Shown here piece by piece: positions 56,301 to 64,000 of a DNA stretch of 64,000 bases. Both the position numbers and the translations under genes were made by a program. The notes under the pieces are model-generated. The model was not told the origin of the DNA. It searched no databases and saw nothing but the letters and a program-made list of their open reading frames with translations. Position 1 is the first letter of the stretch; every line of letters begins with the position of its first letter. Origin of the DNA: a delta proteobacterium MLS_D (GTDB lineage Bacteria > Desulfobacterota > Syntrophia > Syntrophales > UBA2210); contig LQBH01000035.1 of the NCBI GenBank assembly GCA_002030015.1, forward strand, positions 1-64,000. Reading direction: 5' to 3'.

Positions 56301-56321
56301 TTATCACCGAGCGAGGGCTTA

Positions 56322-56741
56322 ATGGGTCACCGGAGAAGGGCGCGGGAAATCGCCCTGCAGGTTCTTTACCAGATAGACATGACGGGCATTGATCCCCGCG
56401 AGGCTCTGGATCTTTTCTGGTCGAATTTCGACGCGCCTGAAAACGCGCGCGAATTCGCCGCGATGTTGATCCTGGGAACAATGGAGCACCTTGTCGAGAT
56501 CGACACGGCGATCCGCAACTGTTCCGATCACTGGTCCCTGGAACGCATGGCCCGCGTCGACAAGAACATTCTGCGCATGGCGGTCTTCGAACTGCTCTAC
56601 CTGGAGGAGATACCGCCCAAGGCGACCCTCAACGAAGCCATAGATCTCGGCAAAACCTTCGGCTCCGAAAATTCCGGGTCTTTCGTCAACGGCATTCTCG
56701 ACGCCTTTTATTCCCGCATGCAGATAGGATATGAAGATTAA
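56322..56741 (+). CDS. nusB: Transcription antitermination factor NusB
   Basis: A 139-residue helical RNA-binding protein that pairs with NusE/S10 on boxA of rRNA transcripts to allow antitermination. The RRAREIALQVLYQID start (about 4-18) and the C-terminal FVNGILDAFY helix are typical. It follows ribH by 21 bases, a common neighbour. Its last 11 bases overlap the next gene. Confidence 0.93.
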   Translation: MGHRRRAREIALQVLYQIDMTGIDPREALDLFWSNFDAPENAREFAAMLILGTMEHLVEIDTAIRNCSDHWSLERMARVDKNILRMAVFELLYLEEIPPKATLNEAIDLGKTFGSENSGSFVNGILDAFYSRMQIGYED

Positions 56742-57288
56742 CCTGACCCCGACGCCCGTCCAGGAACTATGGCAGGAAGGTCTCGCGCTGGGCCTTTTCT
56801 CGGACGAACGTCCGCCCCGGGGATACACGGGCACGGTTGACTGGCGGCTGAACGGCATGATATCGCGCTCGATGGTATCAGGACACATCACCGGCGAGGA
56901 GGGAGAAACCGTCCTGCTTGCGCCTGACCGGCGCGCGTTTCCCTCTCTGAAAGTTTTAATCGTCGGCCTCGGCAGTGTGGAGGATGTGGCACCGCATACC
57001 CTGTATCAGGCCGGCACGACAATCGTGAACTCGTTCACGGCTGCCGGGTGCAGTGAATTCGCCGCTTCCGTTCCCGGAGCGGGACGTGAAGAACTTTCGA
57101 CGGCAGACCTGGCGGAATCACTCATTGCGGGAATGCTGAACGCACTCGGGGCGTCGGGGCGTCCGCCTGAACAGTGGCCGTCGATTTATATCGTGGAATC
57201 GGATCATCTTCTGCGGGACGTGGAAAGAGGTGTCCGGTCGGCGATTGACGGATTCCAGCACCGCGACGACACTTCTTCCGCCCACTGA
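56731..57288 (+). CDS. Isolated M17 aminopeptidase N-terminal (macro-like) domain protein
   Basis: A 185-residue protein resembling the non-catalytic N-terminal domain of leucyl aminopeptidases (M17). LKVLIVGLGSVEDVAPHTLYQAGTTIVNSFTAAGCSEFAAS (about 75-115) matches the alpha/beta core of that domain. The catalytic C-terminal half with its two-metal site is absent, and the next gene (trkA) is complete, so this is not a frameshift of a longer gene. It overlaps nusB by 11 bases. Function is unknown; the macro-like fold could bind a nucleotide or act as a scaffold. Confidence 0.72.
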   Translation: MKINLTPTPVQELWQEGLALGLFSDERPPRGYTGTVDWRLNGMISRSMVSGHITGEEGETVLLAPDRRAFPSLKVLIVGLGSVEDVAPHTLYQAGTTIVNSFTAAGCSEFAASVPGAGREELSTADLAESLIAGMLNALGASGRPPEQWPSIYIVESDHLLRDVERGVRSAIDGFQHRDDTSSAH

Positions 57289-57317
57289 AGCCGCGGCGGC
57301 TGCAAGGGGAAACAGCC

Positions 57318-58682
57318 ATGAAAGCTATCGTTATAGGAGCAGGCGAAGTCGGATATAACATCGCCGATATTCTGTCGAAGGAGGGAAATGATATCATCCT
57401 CATCGACAGGGACGGGGAGCGTCTGAAAGATGTCTCCGAAAATCTCGACGTGCAGATTATTCACGGAAGCGGCAGCAGCCCCCGTATACTGAAAAGGGCG
57501 AAACTCGAACAGGCGGAAATGCTGGTCGCCGTTACCGACAGCGACGAAACCAACATCGTCGCCTGCCTGCTCGCCGCCACCCAATCACATGTTCCCGTCA
57601 AGATAGCGCGAATCAGGGCGCCCGATCTGGACAAGGCGCCCAACCTTTTCGACAGAAACTATCTGAACATCGACCTGTGCATCAATCCCGAGAGGGAAGC
57701 CGTCAAGAGAGCGATCAGTCTCATGGAATACGCAGGTGCGTCGGAGGTAATGGATTTCGCCGGCGGCCGCATCAAACTGGTCGCCTTCTCCGTGGATCGA
57801 TCCTGTCTGATGGTGGGTAAAAACCTCGAAGAATTCAGCGCCGCTTACGACGGCGACGCCCTCATCGCGTCCATTATCCGCGCGAACGAACTCCTTGTTC
57901 CCGCGGGGTCCACGGTGATTCGGGCCAGGGATTACATGTACGTCTTCGTTGAATCGTCACAGGTAAGGGAATTACTGAAATTTTTCGGGAAAGAGACCGA
58001 ACGGACCGAACGGGTCTTCGTCATGGGCGGCGGGACAACAGCCCTGATGCTGGCGGAAGAACTCGAAGAAAGGGGCATAAGCACGAAAATTATAGAAAAG
58101 AGACAGGACCGGTGCGAAATGCTTTCCAGCCGCCTTGACAGGACCATCTGCCTGCACGGCGACGGAACCAGCCAGGGGCTGCTGCGGGAGGAAAATATCC
58201 AGGATGCCGATTACTTCGTGGCGGTCACAAGCGACGAGGAAGCCAACATTCTCGGCGCTCTGCTGGCCAAACAACTGGGCGCGAAGCGTGCCCTGTGCCT
58301 TATCAACAAGATCGATTACACGCATCTGATCCCCCTGATCGGTATCGACGGCGTTATGAATCCCCGTCAGGCTACTATCGGCAAGATTCTTCATTTCATA
58401 CGGAAGGGAAAGATTATTTCCTCCACGCCGCTGAGCGACGAAAAAGCAGAGGCCGTGGAGTTCATAGCACTCGAAACGTCGGAAATAACCGGACACCCTC
58501 TCGCAACCATACGATTCCCGAAGGGAACCATCATCGGAGCCATCCTCAGGAATGAGCAGGTCATTATTCCCACGGGAGACACAGTCATCCTGCCGGGTGA
58601 TCATGTTATTCTCGTGACCATGCGCTCGGCAATTCCCCAGATCGAAAAAATACTGACGGTAAAACTGGATTACTTCGGATGA
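57318..58682 (+). CDS. trkA: Trk K+ uptake system NAD-binding protein
   Basis: A 454-residue peripheral regulator of the TrkH potassium channel. Two RCK-N/RCK-C pairs are present. The first nucleotide loop is VIGAGEVGYNIA (about 4-15), the second is the weaker VMGGGTTALMLA (about 235-246). The C-terminal TrkA-C domains follow at about 150-220 and 370-450. The channel gene trkH is not in this window. It sits between the M17-like gene and leuS. Confidence 0.93.
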   Translation: MKAIVIGAGEVGYNIADILSKEGNDIILIDRDGERLKDVSENLDVQIIHGSGSSPRILKRAKLEQAEMLVAVTDSDETNIVACLLAATQSHVPVKIARIRAPDLDKAPNLFDRNYLNIDLCINPEREAVKRAISLMEYAGASEVMDFAGGRIKLVAFSVDRSCLMVGKNLEEFSAAYDGDALIASIIRANELLVPAGSTVIRARDYMYVFVESSQVRELLKFFGKETERTERVFVMGGGTTALMLAEELEERGISTKIIEKRQDRCEMLSSRLDRTICLHGDGTSQGLLREENIQDADYFVAVTSDEEANILGALLAKQLGAKRALCLINKIDYTHLIPLIGIDGVMNPRQATIGKILHFIRKGKIISSTPLSDEKAEAVEFIALETSEITGHPLATIRFPKGTIIGAILRNEQVIIPTGDTVILPGDHVILVTMRSAIPQIEKILTVKLDYFG

Positions 58683-58807
58683 AAGCCCTGGACACCTTGT
58701 CGCGAGGTATCGTCCGGCCCGTATCCCGACTTTGATTGTTACCGTAAAGTGTGGTAGGAAAGCGGCGTTTCACAGAAAGCATACCAGAATCTGGAACGGA
58801 GCAGATC

Positions 58808-61393
58808 GTGAAGACAAAATATAATCCCCATCTCATCGAAGAAAAATGGCAACGCCTGTGGGAAGAAGAACAGACGTTCGCGGTATCCGAGGACCCGCAA
58901 CGGAAGAAATACTATCTCCTTGAAATGTTCCCCTACCCTTCCGGAAAGATTCACATGGGCCACGTCAGAAATTACACCATCGGCGACGTGGTCGCCCGGT
59001 ACAAGAAGATGCGTGGCTATAACGTTCTGCATCCCATGGGATGGGATTCTTTCGGCATGCCCGCGGAAAACGCGGCCATCGAACATCACATTCATCCCTC
59101 CGTCTGGACCAACCAGAACATCGAAGTTATGAAGGAACAGCTGAAACGGATGGGATTCAGTTACGACTGGGACCGTGAAGTTTCGACCTGCGAACCCGCG
59201 TACTACCGCTGGGAGCAACTCTTCTTCCTCTGGATGTACGAAAAAGGTCTGGCCTACAAGAAAACGGGCACTGTTAACTGGTGCCCACATTGCCAAACGG
59301 TTCTCGCGAACGAGCAGGTCGAGGCGGGATTGTGCTGGCGCTGCGGCACGGAAGTGACGGAAAAGCATCTCGACCAGTGGTTCTTCCGCATCACCGCGTA
59401 CGTGGAGGAACTGCTCGACTACTGCGACAAACTGCCGGGATGGCCCGAACGGGTCATGACAATGCAGAAAAACTGGATCGGCAAAAGCTACGGGTGCGAA
59501 CTTGTCTTTCCCATGGCCGACGGTTCCGAGCCTATCAGGGTCTTCACCACACGCCAGGACACCATATACGGCGCGACGTTCATGCTGGTCGCCGCCGAGC
59601 ACCCGCTGACCATGAAACTGGCCGAGGGCACCCCCCGCGAGCAGGAAGTGCGGGCCTTCGTGGAAAAGGTGCGCAAGCAGGACAAGATGAAGCGCACCTC
59701 CGACTACTACGAGAAGGAAGGTGTTTTCCTGGGCGCCTATTGTCTCAATCCCGTAACCGAGCAGAAAATGCCCATTTACGCGGCAAATTTCGTCCTCGCC
59801 GATTACGGCACGGGCTGTGTCATGGCCGTGCCGACACATGACCAGCGCGACTTCGAATTCGCGAAAAAATATGATCTTCCCATGATAGTTGTCATCCAGA
59901 ATCCCGACAATCCACTGAATGAAAAAACGATGACCGAAGCCTACGTCGAGGAAGGCATCCTGATCAATTCCGGGCCGTTCAACGGCCGGAAAAATCTTCA
60001 GGCCCTGGAGGACATCGCCGAACACCTCGAATCCATAGGGCGCGGCAGAAAAACCATCGAGTACCGCCTGCGGGACTGGGGCATCTCGCGGCAGCGGTAC
60101 TGGGGAGCGCCCATTCCCATTATCAATTGCCCCACATGCGGAGCCGTGCCCGTGCCCGAATCGGACCTGCCGGTTGTGTTACCTATGGATGTCGAACTCG
60201 CGGGCGAAGGAGGGTCGCCCCTTGAGCGCGTGTCATCCTTCGTGGATTGCCTGTGTCCATCCTGCGGCGGTCCGGCGAAACGGGAAACAGACACCATGGA
60301 TACCTTCGTTGAATCATCGTGGTATTTCGAACGGTTCTGCTCGCCTCACCACGACGAGGCACCCGGTCTTGACAAAAAAAAGGTTGACTACTGGATGCCC
60401 GTCGACCAGTACATTGGCGGGATCGAGCACGCCATTCTTCACCTGCTCTACGCTCGGTTTTACACGAAAATGCTGCGTGACTTCGGAGTGATCAGCGTCG
60501 ATGAGCCGTTCACCAACCTGCTGACCCAGGGGATGGTGTGCAAGGAAACAAGCCGTTGCCCCCGGCATGGTTTTCTCTACCCCGAGGAAGTACAGGACGG
60601 CGTCTGTGCGCGCTGCGGGGAGCCCGTCATTATCGGAAAAACGGAAAAAATGTCAAAATCACTCAAAAACGTGGTTGACCCGGGGCATCTCATCGAGACA
60701 TACGGCGCCGATACGGCGCGCATGTTCTGTCTTTTCGCCTCGCCGCCGGAGAAAGATCTCGAGTGGAGCGACCAGGGCGTTGATGGGTCGTTCCGTTTTC
60801 TCAGCCGGGTATGGCGCATCGTGCAGGATTACACAGACGATATCGCGGACGTACCTTCCTTCGGCGAAAGCCGTGAGCCGGTCGACCCCGCAATGAAGGA
60901 CCTGCGCAAAAAATACCATCAGACCATCAGGAAAGTGACCATCGATATCGAGGAAAGGTTTCACTTCAACACGGCCATAAGCGCCGTCATGGAACTCGTT
61001 AACACGCTTTACCAGGTACGTCGTCCCGGACGGGACGACCGCGAGTCCCTGTCGGTGATCCGAAAGGCGCTGGAGGTTATAGTCGCGCTTCTCAACCCCG
61101 TCATTCCTCACATGACGGAAGAACTCTGGCAAATGATGGGCGGCAGGGGAACTCTTGCTGAAGCGGAGTGGCCCTCCTATAACGAGGAGGTCGCCCGCGA
61201 AGATGAAATCACCATCGTTATTCAGGTGAACGGAAAGGTGCGCAGCAGGATCCGGGTAGCCGCCGGCGCGACGGAAGACGAAATGCGGCGCCTGGCCCTG
61301 GAAGACGACAAAGCGCACAAGCATATCGAGGGCAAGAACGTGGTCAAGGTTGTGACGGTACCGGGAAAACTGGTAAACATTGTCGTCAGGTAA
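58808..61393 (+). CDS. leuS: Leucyl-tRNA synthetase
   Basis: An 861-residue class I synthetase that charges tRNA-Leu. [11 protein letters not shown] (about 42-52) is the HIGH motif and EKMSKSLKN (about 614-622) is the KMSKS motif. The CP1 editing domain lies between (about 220-415) with [12 protein letters not shown] near 254-265. Four-cysteine zinc-like clusters are seen at CPHCQ and CWRCG in the early insertion and CPTCG later. The GTG at 58808 follows GGAG and gives the usual [14 protein letters not shown] start; an earlier in-frame GTG at 58751 adds 19 atypical residues. Confidence 0.96.
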   Translation: MKTKYNPHLIEEKWQRLWEEEQTFAVSEDPQRKKYYLLEMFPYPSGKIHMGHVRNYTIGDVVARYKKMRGYNVLHPMGWDSFGMPAENAAIEHHIHPSVWTNQNIEVMKEQLKRMGFSYDWDREVSTCEPAYYRWEQLFFLWMYEKGLAYKKTGTVNWCPHCQTVLANEQVEAGLCWRCGTEVTEKHLDQWFFRITAYVEELLDYCDKLPGWPERVMTMQKNWIGKSYGCELVFPMADGSEPIRVFTTRQDTIYGATFMLVAAEHPLTMKLAEGTPREQEVRAFVEKVRKQDKMKRTSDYYEKEGVFLGAYCLNPVTEQKMPIYAANFVLADYGTGCVMAVPTHDQRDFEFAKKYDLPMIVVIQNPDNPLNEKTMTEAYVEEGILINSGPFNGRKNLQALEDIAEHLESIGRGRKTIEYRLRDWGISRQRYWGAPIPIINCPTCGAVPVPESDLPVVLPMDVELAGEGGSPLERVSSFVDCLCPSCGGPAKRETDTMDTFVESSWYFERFCSPHHDEAPGLDKKKVDYWMPVDQYIGGIEHAILHLLYARFYTKMLRDFGVISVDEPFTNLLTQGMVCKETSRCPRHGFLYPEEVQDGVCARCGEPVIIGKTEKMSKSLKNVVDPGHLIETYGADTARMFCLFASPPEKDLEWSDQGVDGSFRFLSRVWRIVQDYTDDIADVPSFGESREPVDPAMKDLRKKYHQTIRKVTIDIEERFHFNTAISAVMELVNTLYQVRRPGRDDRESLSVIRKALEVIVALLNPVIPHMTEELWQMMGGRGTLAEAEWPSYNEEVAREDEITIVIQVNGKVRSRIRVAAGATEDEMRRLALEDDKAHKHIEGKNVVKVVTVPGKLVNIVVR

Positions 61394-61420
61394 GGCGGCG
61401 GCCGGAAGGAAACATTCGCC

Positions 61421-61930
61421 ATGATACGGAACATGCTGCTGTGTATTCTCTGTCTCCTGCCCCTGTCCTGCGGGTATCACTTCGCCGGGATGGGAGACGC
61501 GGTCGATCCTTCGATACAGGACGTCTACGTGGCACCCTTCAAAAATTCGACACCGGAACCGCTGATTGAAAATTATGTAAGAAACGCCTTCGTGGAACAG
61601 CTCAGATATGGCGGACGGTTCAGCGTCGCTGGAAGTTCCGAAACGTGTGATGCCGAGATTTCAGGGACTGTGACCTCTATTCGAACGTCCCGCGCCACCT
61701 ATAGAGTGGCCGAGAGCGCCGTGGAAGACAGGGTCCGCATGAGCCTTGATATAATCTTCCAGGACAGCACCGGAGAGATCCTGTGGTCGCGAAGGAATTA
61801 CTCGGGAACGGAAACCTATAACGTCACCGACGACTCAAGCGCTACCGAAAGAAGCAGGAAAAACGCCCTGAGAAAATGTGCCGAGGATTTGACCGAGAAG
61901 GCCTACCGGGATATGATGTCCGGTTTTTAA
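61421..61930 (+). CDS. lptE: LPS-assembly lipoprotein LptE
   Basis: A 169-residue outer-membrane lipoprotein that plugs the LptD barrel and helps place lipopolysaccharide on the cell surface. The lipobox LPLSC puts the lipidated cysteine at residue 17, followed by GYHFAG, the usual LptE opening. VYVAPFKNSTPEPLIENYVRNAF (about 37-59) is the family core. It follows leuS by 27 bases as in many proteobacteria; holA, which often follows, is not here. The stop overlaps the rpsT stop on the other strand. Confidence 0.9.
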   Translation: MIRNMLLCILCLLPLSCGYHFAGMGDAVDPSIQDVYVAPFKNSTPEPLIENYVRNAFVEQLRYGGRFSVAGSSETCDAEISGTVTSIRTSRATYRVAESAVEDRVRMSLDIIFQDSTGEILWSRRNYSGTETYNVTDDSSATERSRKNALRKCAEDLTEKAYRDMMSGF

Positions 61931-62202
61931 CCGGCGCTGCCCGAAAGGGTGTTGACTTTCCTGGTCAGCCTTGAAATTCTACGGCTTGCCGTGTTTTTGT
62001 GCACAACACCCTTGCTGGCGGCCTTGTCGATAACCTTGACAGCCCTCAACAGTTCTTCGCGGGATTTGTCTTCGTCCTTCGACGTCACCGAGGCAAGAAC
62101 CGCTTTAACCCGCGTCTTGACATGGGATTTCGTCGCCACATTTCTCTGCCTGCGCCGTTCGCTCTGGCGGTACCGTTTTTCCGCTGACTTGTGAGTTGCC
62201 AA
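61927..62202 (-). CDS. rpsT: 30S ribosomal protein S20 (UUG start)
   Basis: A 91-residue basic ribosomal protein. The MATHKSAEKRYRQSERRRQRN opening (first 21) and the alpha-helical bundle with VVHKNTASRRISRLTRKVN are typical of S20. The first codon is TTG, preceded by an AAGGAAGG site; no ATG fits. A UUG start is also used by rpsT of E. coli, where the weak start serves autoregulation, so the same may hold here. The gene is convergent with lptE and shares 4 bases with its end. Confidence 0.95.
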   Translation of the reverse strand: MATHKSAEKRYRQSERRRQRNVATKSHVKTRVKAVLASVTSKDEDKSREELLRAVKVIDKAASKGVVHKNTASRRISRLTRKVNTLSGSAG

Positions 62203-62595
62203 CTCAGAACCTTCCTTTCAATCTAAAATACGCCGCAATAAAAGGGATTTTCTATAGCAGATGCCGTGTCATGTCAAGCTGAAAATGAAACCATACATCC
62301 TCGATTGGCATTTGTATTTCCCTGAACAGGGCACCTGACAGTCTTTCATTTCGAGAGATCGTGAGCTCCCGTTACTCAGGCGAAACGAACAAGTGAGGTG
62401 CGCGGACCGGCACCGGCAACCGTCATCCCGCGAATACGCCGAAGGGCACACGAGACGAGGATCCGGACGGAAACGGAAAAGACTGGATTCACCCCCGCGG
62501 GCACCATAGTCCCGCTTTGCGGGGTTAAAACCGGCCTCCGCCGGAATGACATTCGTACACCCGGGACATTATCAATCGCGGATTGTGGGTGAAAA
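62203..62595. other. Intergenic region with palindromic repeat, no gene
   Basis: No gene is visible. The first part is the rpsT leader. From about 62480 to 62550 lies a palindromic repeat, listed separately. Confidence 0.6.
62481..62550. repeat. Degenerate palindromic intergenic repeat
   Basis: The sequence has a GACTGGATTC start, hairpins CCCGC-TTT-GCGGG (62511-62523) and CCGGC-CTCC-GCCGG (62531-62544), and ends GGAATGAC. This resembles the short palindromic elements with GGATTCCCGC and GGGAATGAC ends that are frequent in deltaproteobacterial intergenic regions. Only one copy is evident in the window. Confidence 0.5.
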
Positions 62596-63876
62596 CTACC
62601 TCAGGGGAAACCAGCGGATGTTTTCCGGCTCTATGGCTTTACTCAGATTGAGTGCCTCGTAGAATTCCTCCTCGCTTTTTGGGAATGAGAAAATGTGATC
62701 CACCCTGCTTGTCCGACCATCCTCGACCGTCTGTAAAACACCGGCACTCTTTAAAATACCGTTATCTTCTATACCGAACACCTCGTTGGGCGACTTGTCT
62801 CCCAGTATGGGTTGATTCTCAAGCAATTCGGGTATGGCCGCCCGGATGGCAAAAGGGTCGGAAACTGTTCCGGCCTTGACCATGGCCCTGGCTATAATTT
62901 TCATGGCGGTGTAATTCAGCGCCGTTTCCCATGCGGGAGGCCTCTTGAATATACTCGTGTACTTCTCTGCAAAAGTAGTGGAATACGGCAGCGGCAGGTC
63001 GGCTATATTGGCAACGCCGATCACGCTGTTCAGCACGTCGGTGCCGTTATGATACCGAATTTCCCGATGATCAAGGAATCGGGCCATGGCGTCCATGCGC
63101 GCCTGGTCGCTCAGCAGGAAGGCCCCGTCGTATCCCAGTTCCCGTGCCAGCTTGGCGACGAGCGCCGTCGGCACCGATGCGCCGCCGATGAGGATGAAAT
63201 CCGGGTCCGCCGCTATAGCATCTTCCAACTCCTTCCGGTAGTCGTCCGGGTTCCCCGAATAAGGAACCGCGTGATCGGCGGTTATGATTCCTCCCCGTCT
63301 CTCCCAGTGACTCCTGAACTGCCCGCGCCAGGAATCCCCGTAGGCCGTGTTGACGACTACCATGGCTCCCCGGCGAAAACCTTTCTGCCAGACGATGTCA
63401 CAATAGGCAATAATATACGCGATAAAGTTAGGCGTGGGATTTATAAAAAGCGGGTTTCCAAAATTATGCAAACTGTGAATACTCGAATACCCCATGATAA
63501 GGAATTCGTTCCCCGGCTCCACATTCACCTTTAGCAATGGACCAATACAGTGAGCCAGGGAATTGAATACCACCGGCGCGTTGTACCTCGACACGAGCTT
63601 GCGGGCGTTGGCGACGGCCGCTTCGGGAGACATCTGGTCGTCCAGACATTCAAATCTGAAGGTATATTTCTTGCCCGCTACCGTTATGCCTCCGTCGGCA
63701 TTGATTTCCCGGATGGCCAGATCCGCGCCGGTGAAGTTGTCCTTTGCATACTCTGCTGCAGGCCCGCTCAACGGCCCGGTGTACCCGATCACCACTTCTT
63801 CCGCGGCGCCCGCCACCGGCCAGCCGATACAGGCGAGTGCAGCAATTATCACCAACAGTGATTTTACAACTCTCAT
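62596..63876 (-). CDS. Liv-type (family 6) periplasmic binding protein, orphan
   Basis: A 426-residue secreted binding protein. A signal peptide (about 1-25, AGAAEE at the end) leads to VVIGYTGPLSGPAAEYAKDN and LAIREINADGGITVAGKKYTF, the classic opening of family 6 receptors. It is less alike to the two others in the window than they are in fold. No transporter partner gene is seen on this side of the window edge, but one could lie just beyond 64000 upstream. The ligand is unknown. Confidence 0.9.
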   Translation of the reverse strand: MRVVKSLLVIIAALACIGWPVAGAAEEVVIGYTGPLSGPAAEYAKDNFTGADLAIREINADGGITVAGKKYTFRFECLDDQMSPEAAVANARKLVSRYNAPVVFNSLAHCIGPLLKVNVEPGNEFLIMGYSSIHSLHNFGNPLFINPTPNFIAYIIAYCDIVWQKGFRRGAMVVVNTAYGDSWRGQFRSHWERRGGIITADHAVPYSGNPDDYRKELEDAIAADPDFILIGGASVPTALVAKLARELGYDGAFLLSDQARMDAMARFLDHREIRYHNGTDVLNSVIGVANIADLPLPYSTTFAEKYTSIFKRPPAWETALNYTAMKIIARAMVKAGTVSDPFAIRAAIPELLENQPILGDKSPNEVFGIEDNGILKSAGVLQTVEDGRTSRVDHIFSFPKSEEEFYEALNLSKAIEPENIRWFPLR

Positions 63877-64000
63877 AGGTCGCCCCCTTCTTCTATGCTT
63901 CCGACTTTCTTCGTATTGCCGCGTCTGTCGTCATGACGACACCGGGAACAGGGCACGCGCTTGCGTGTCTCGTCACGACGGCAGGTCACTGTTTCTGAAA

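Noticed and set aside
58739-60025. 428-codon open frame on the minus strand
   Set aside because: It is antisense to leuS and has no family signature.

Overview
The window looks like a chromosomal segment of a strictly anaerobic, Gram-negative, syntrophic or fermentative bacterium of the Deltaproteobacteria/Desulfobacterota type (Syntrophales-like). The evidence is gene content: two intact acyl-CoA dehydrogenases, a thiolase, a family III CoA-transferase, an ADP-forming acyl-CoA synthetase-like protein, a 2-oxoacid:ferredoxin oxidoreductase, a giant 2-hydroxyacyl-CoA-dehydratase-activase-like protein, LptE (so an outer membrane with LPS), and several Liv-type periplasmic binding proteins. The species cannot be named from the sequence. 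No rRNA, insertion sequence, prophage or CRISPR array was seen.

Layout. 1-318: 3' end of a RhuM-family gene. 745-8601: catabolic island made of a minus-strand operon (BrnQ-like carrier, beta-aminoacyl-CoA ammonia-lyase, CoA-transferase) and a divergent sigma54 activator followed by a Cache/HAMP sensor. The intergenic region carries a near-consensus -24/-12 promoter and a 24-bp perfect palindrome about 140 bp upstream of it. 8695-9486: acyltransferase. 9509-13849: giant activase. 14154-14300: tandem repeat. 14489-18713 (minus): YjbQ, 2-oxoacid:ferredoxin oxidoreductase and two overlapping NUDIX genes. 18839-20545: rRNA/tRNA methyltransferase and a drug/metabolite exporter. 20728-23004: polar amino-acid ABC transporter. 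23044-24846: long KamA-family radical SAM protein. 25154-26767: Na/phosphate cotransporter. 26794-30234 (minus): thiolase, MoxR ATPase, VWA protein. 30465-33000: SLC13 carrier and a DUF374 acyltransferase.

33128-40037 is a lipid/CoA-ester region: an XRE regulator translationally coupled to an acyl-CoA dehydrogenase, two orphan Liv-type binding proteins, a second acyl-CoA dehydrogenase, and a frameshifted and truncated AidB-like acyl-CoA dehydrogenase pseudogene. 40130-43532 (minus) makes trehalose (OtsA-OtsB fusion plus a TreT-like enzyme). 43998-45440 is an ADP-forming acyl-CoA synthetase alpha-type protein; 45792-46232 is an exported NTF2-like protein; 46308-46382 is tRNA-Glu(CTC).

46938-61930 is a long housekeeping block on the plus strand: yceD-rpmF-fabD-fabG-acpP-fabF-rpiB, then glyA, dCMP deaminase, nrdR, ribE, ribBA, ribH, nusB, an isolated M17 N-terminal domain, trkA, leuS and lptE. 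The usual plsX-fabH pair (between rpmF and fabD) and ribD (between nrdR and ribE) are missing. rpsT converges on lptE and starts with UUG. The window ends with a third orphan Liv-type binding protein.

The most interesting unit is the 745-8601 island. I read it as a sigma54-controlled system for uptake, CoA activation and deamination of a beta-amino acid (beta-alanine or 3-aminobutyrate). The enzyme family calls are good; the exact substrate and the wiring of the sensor are inference.
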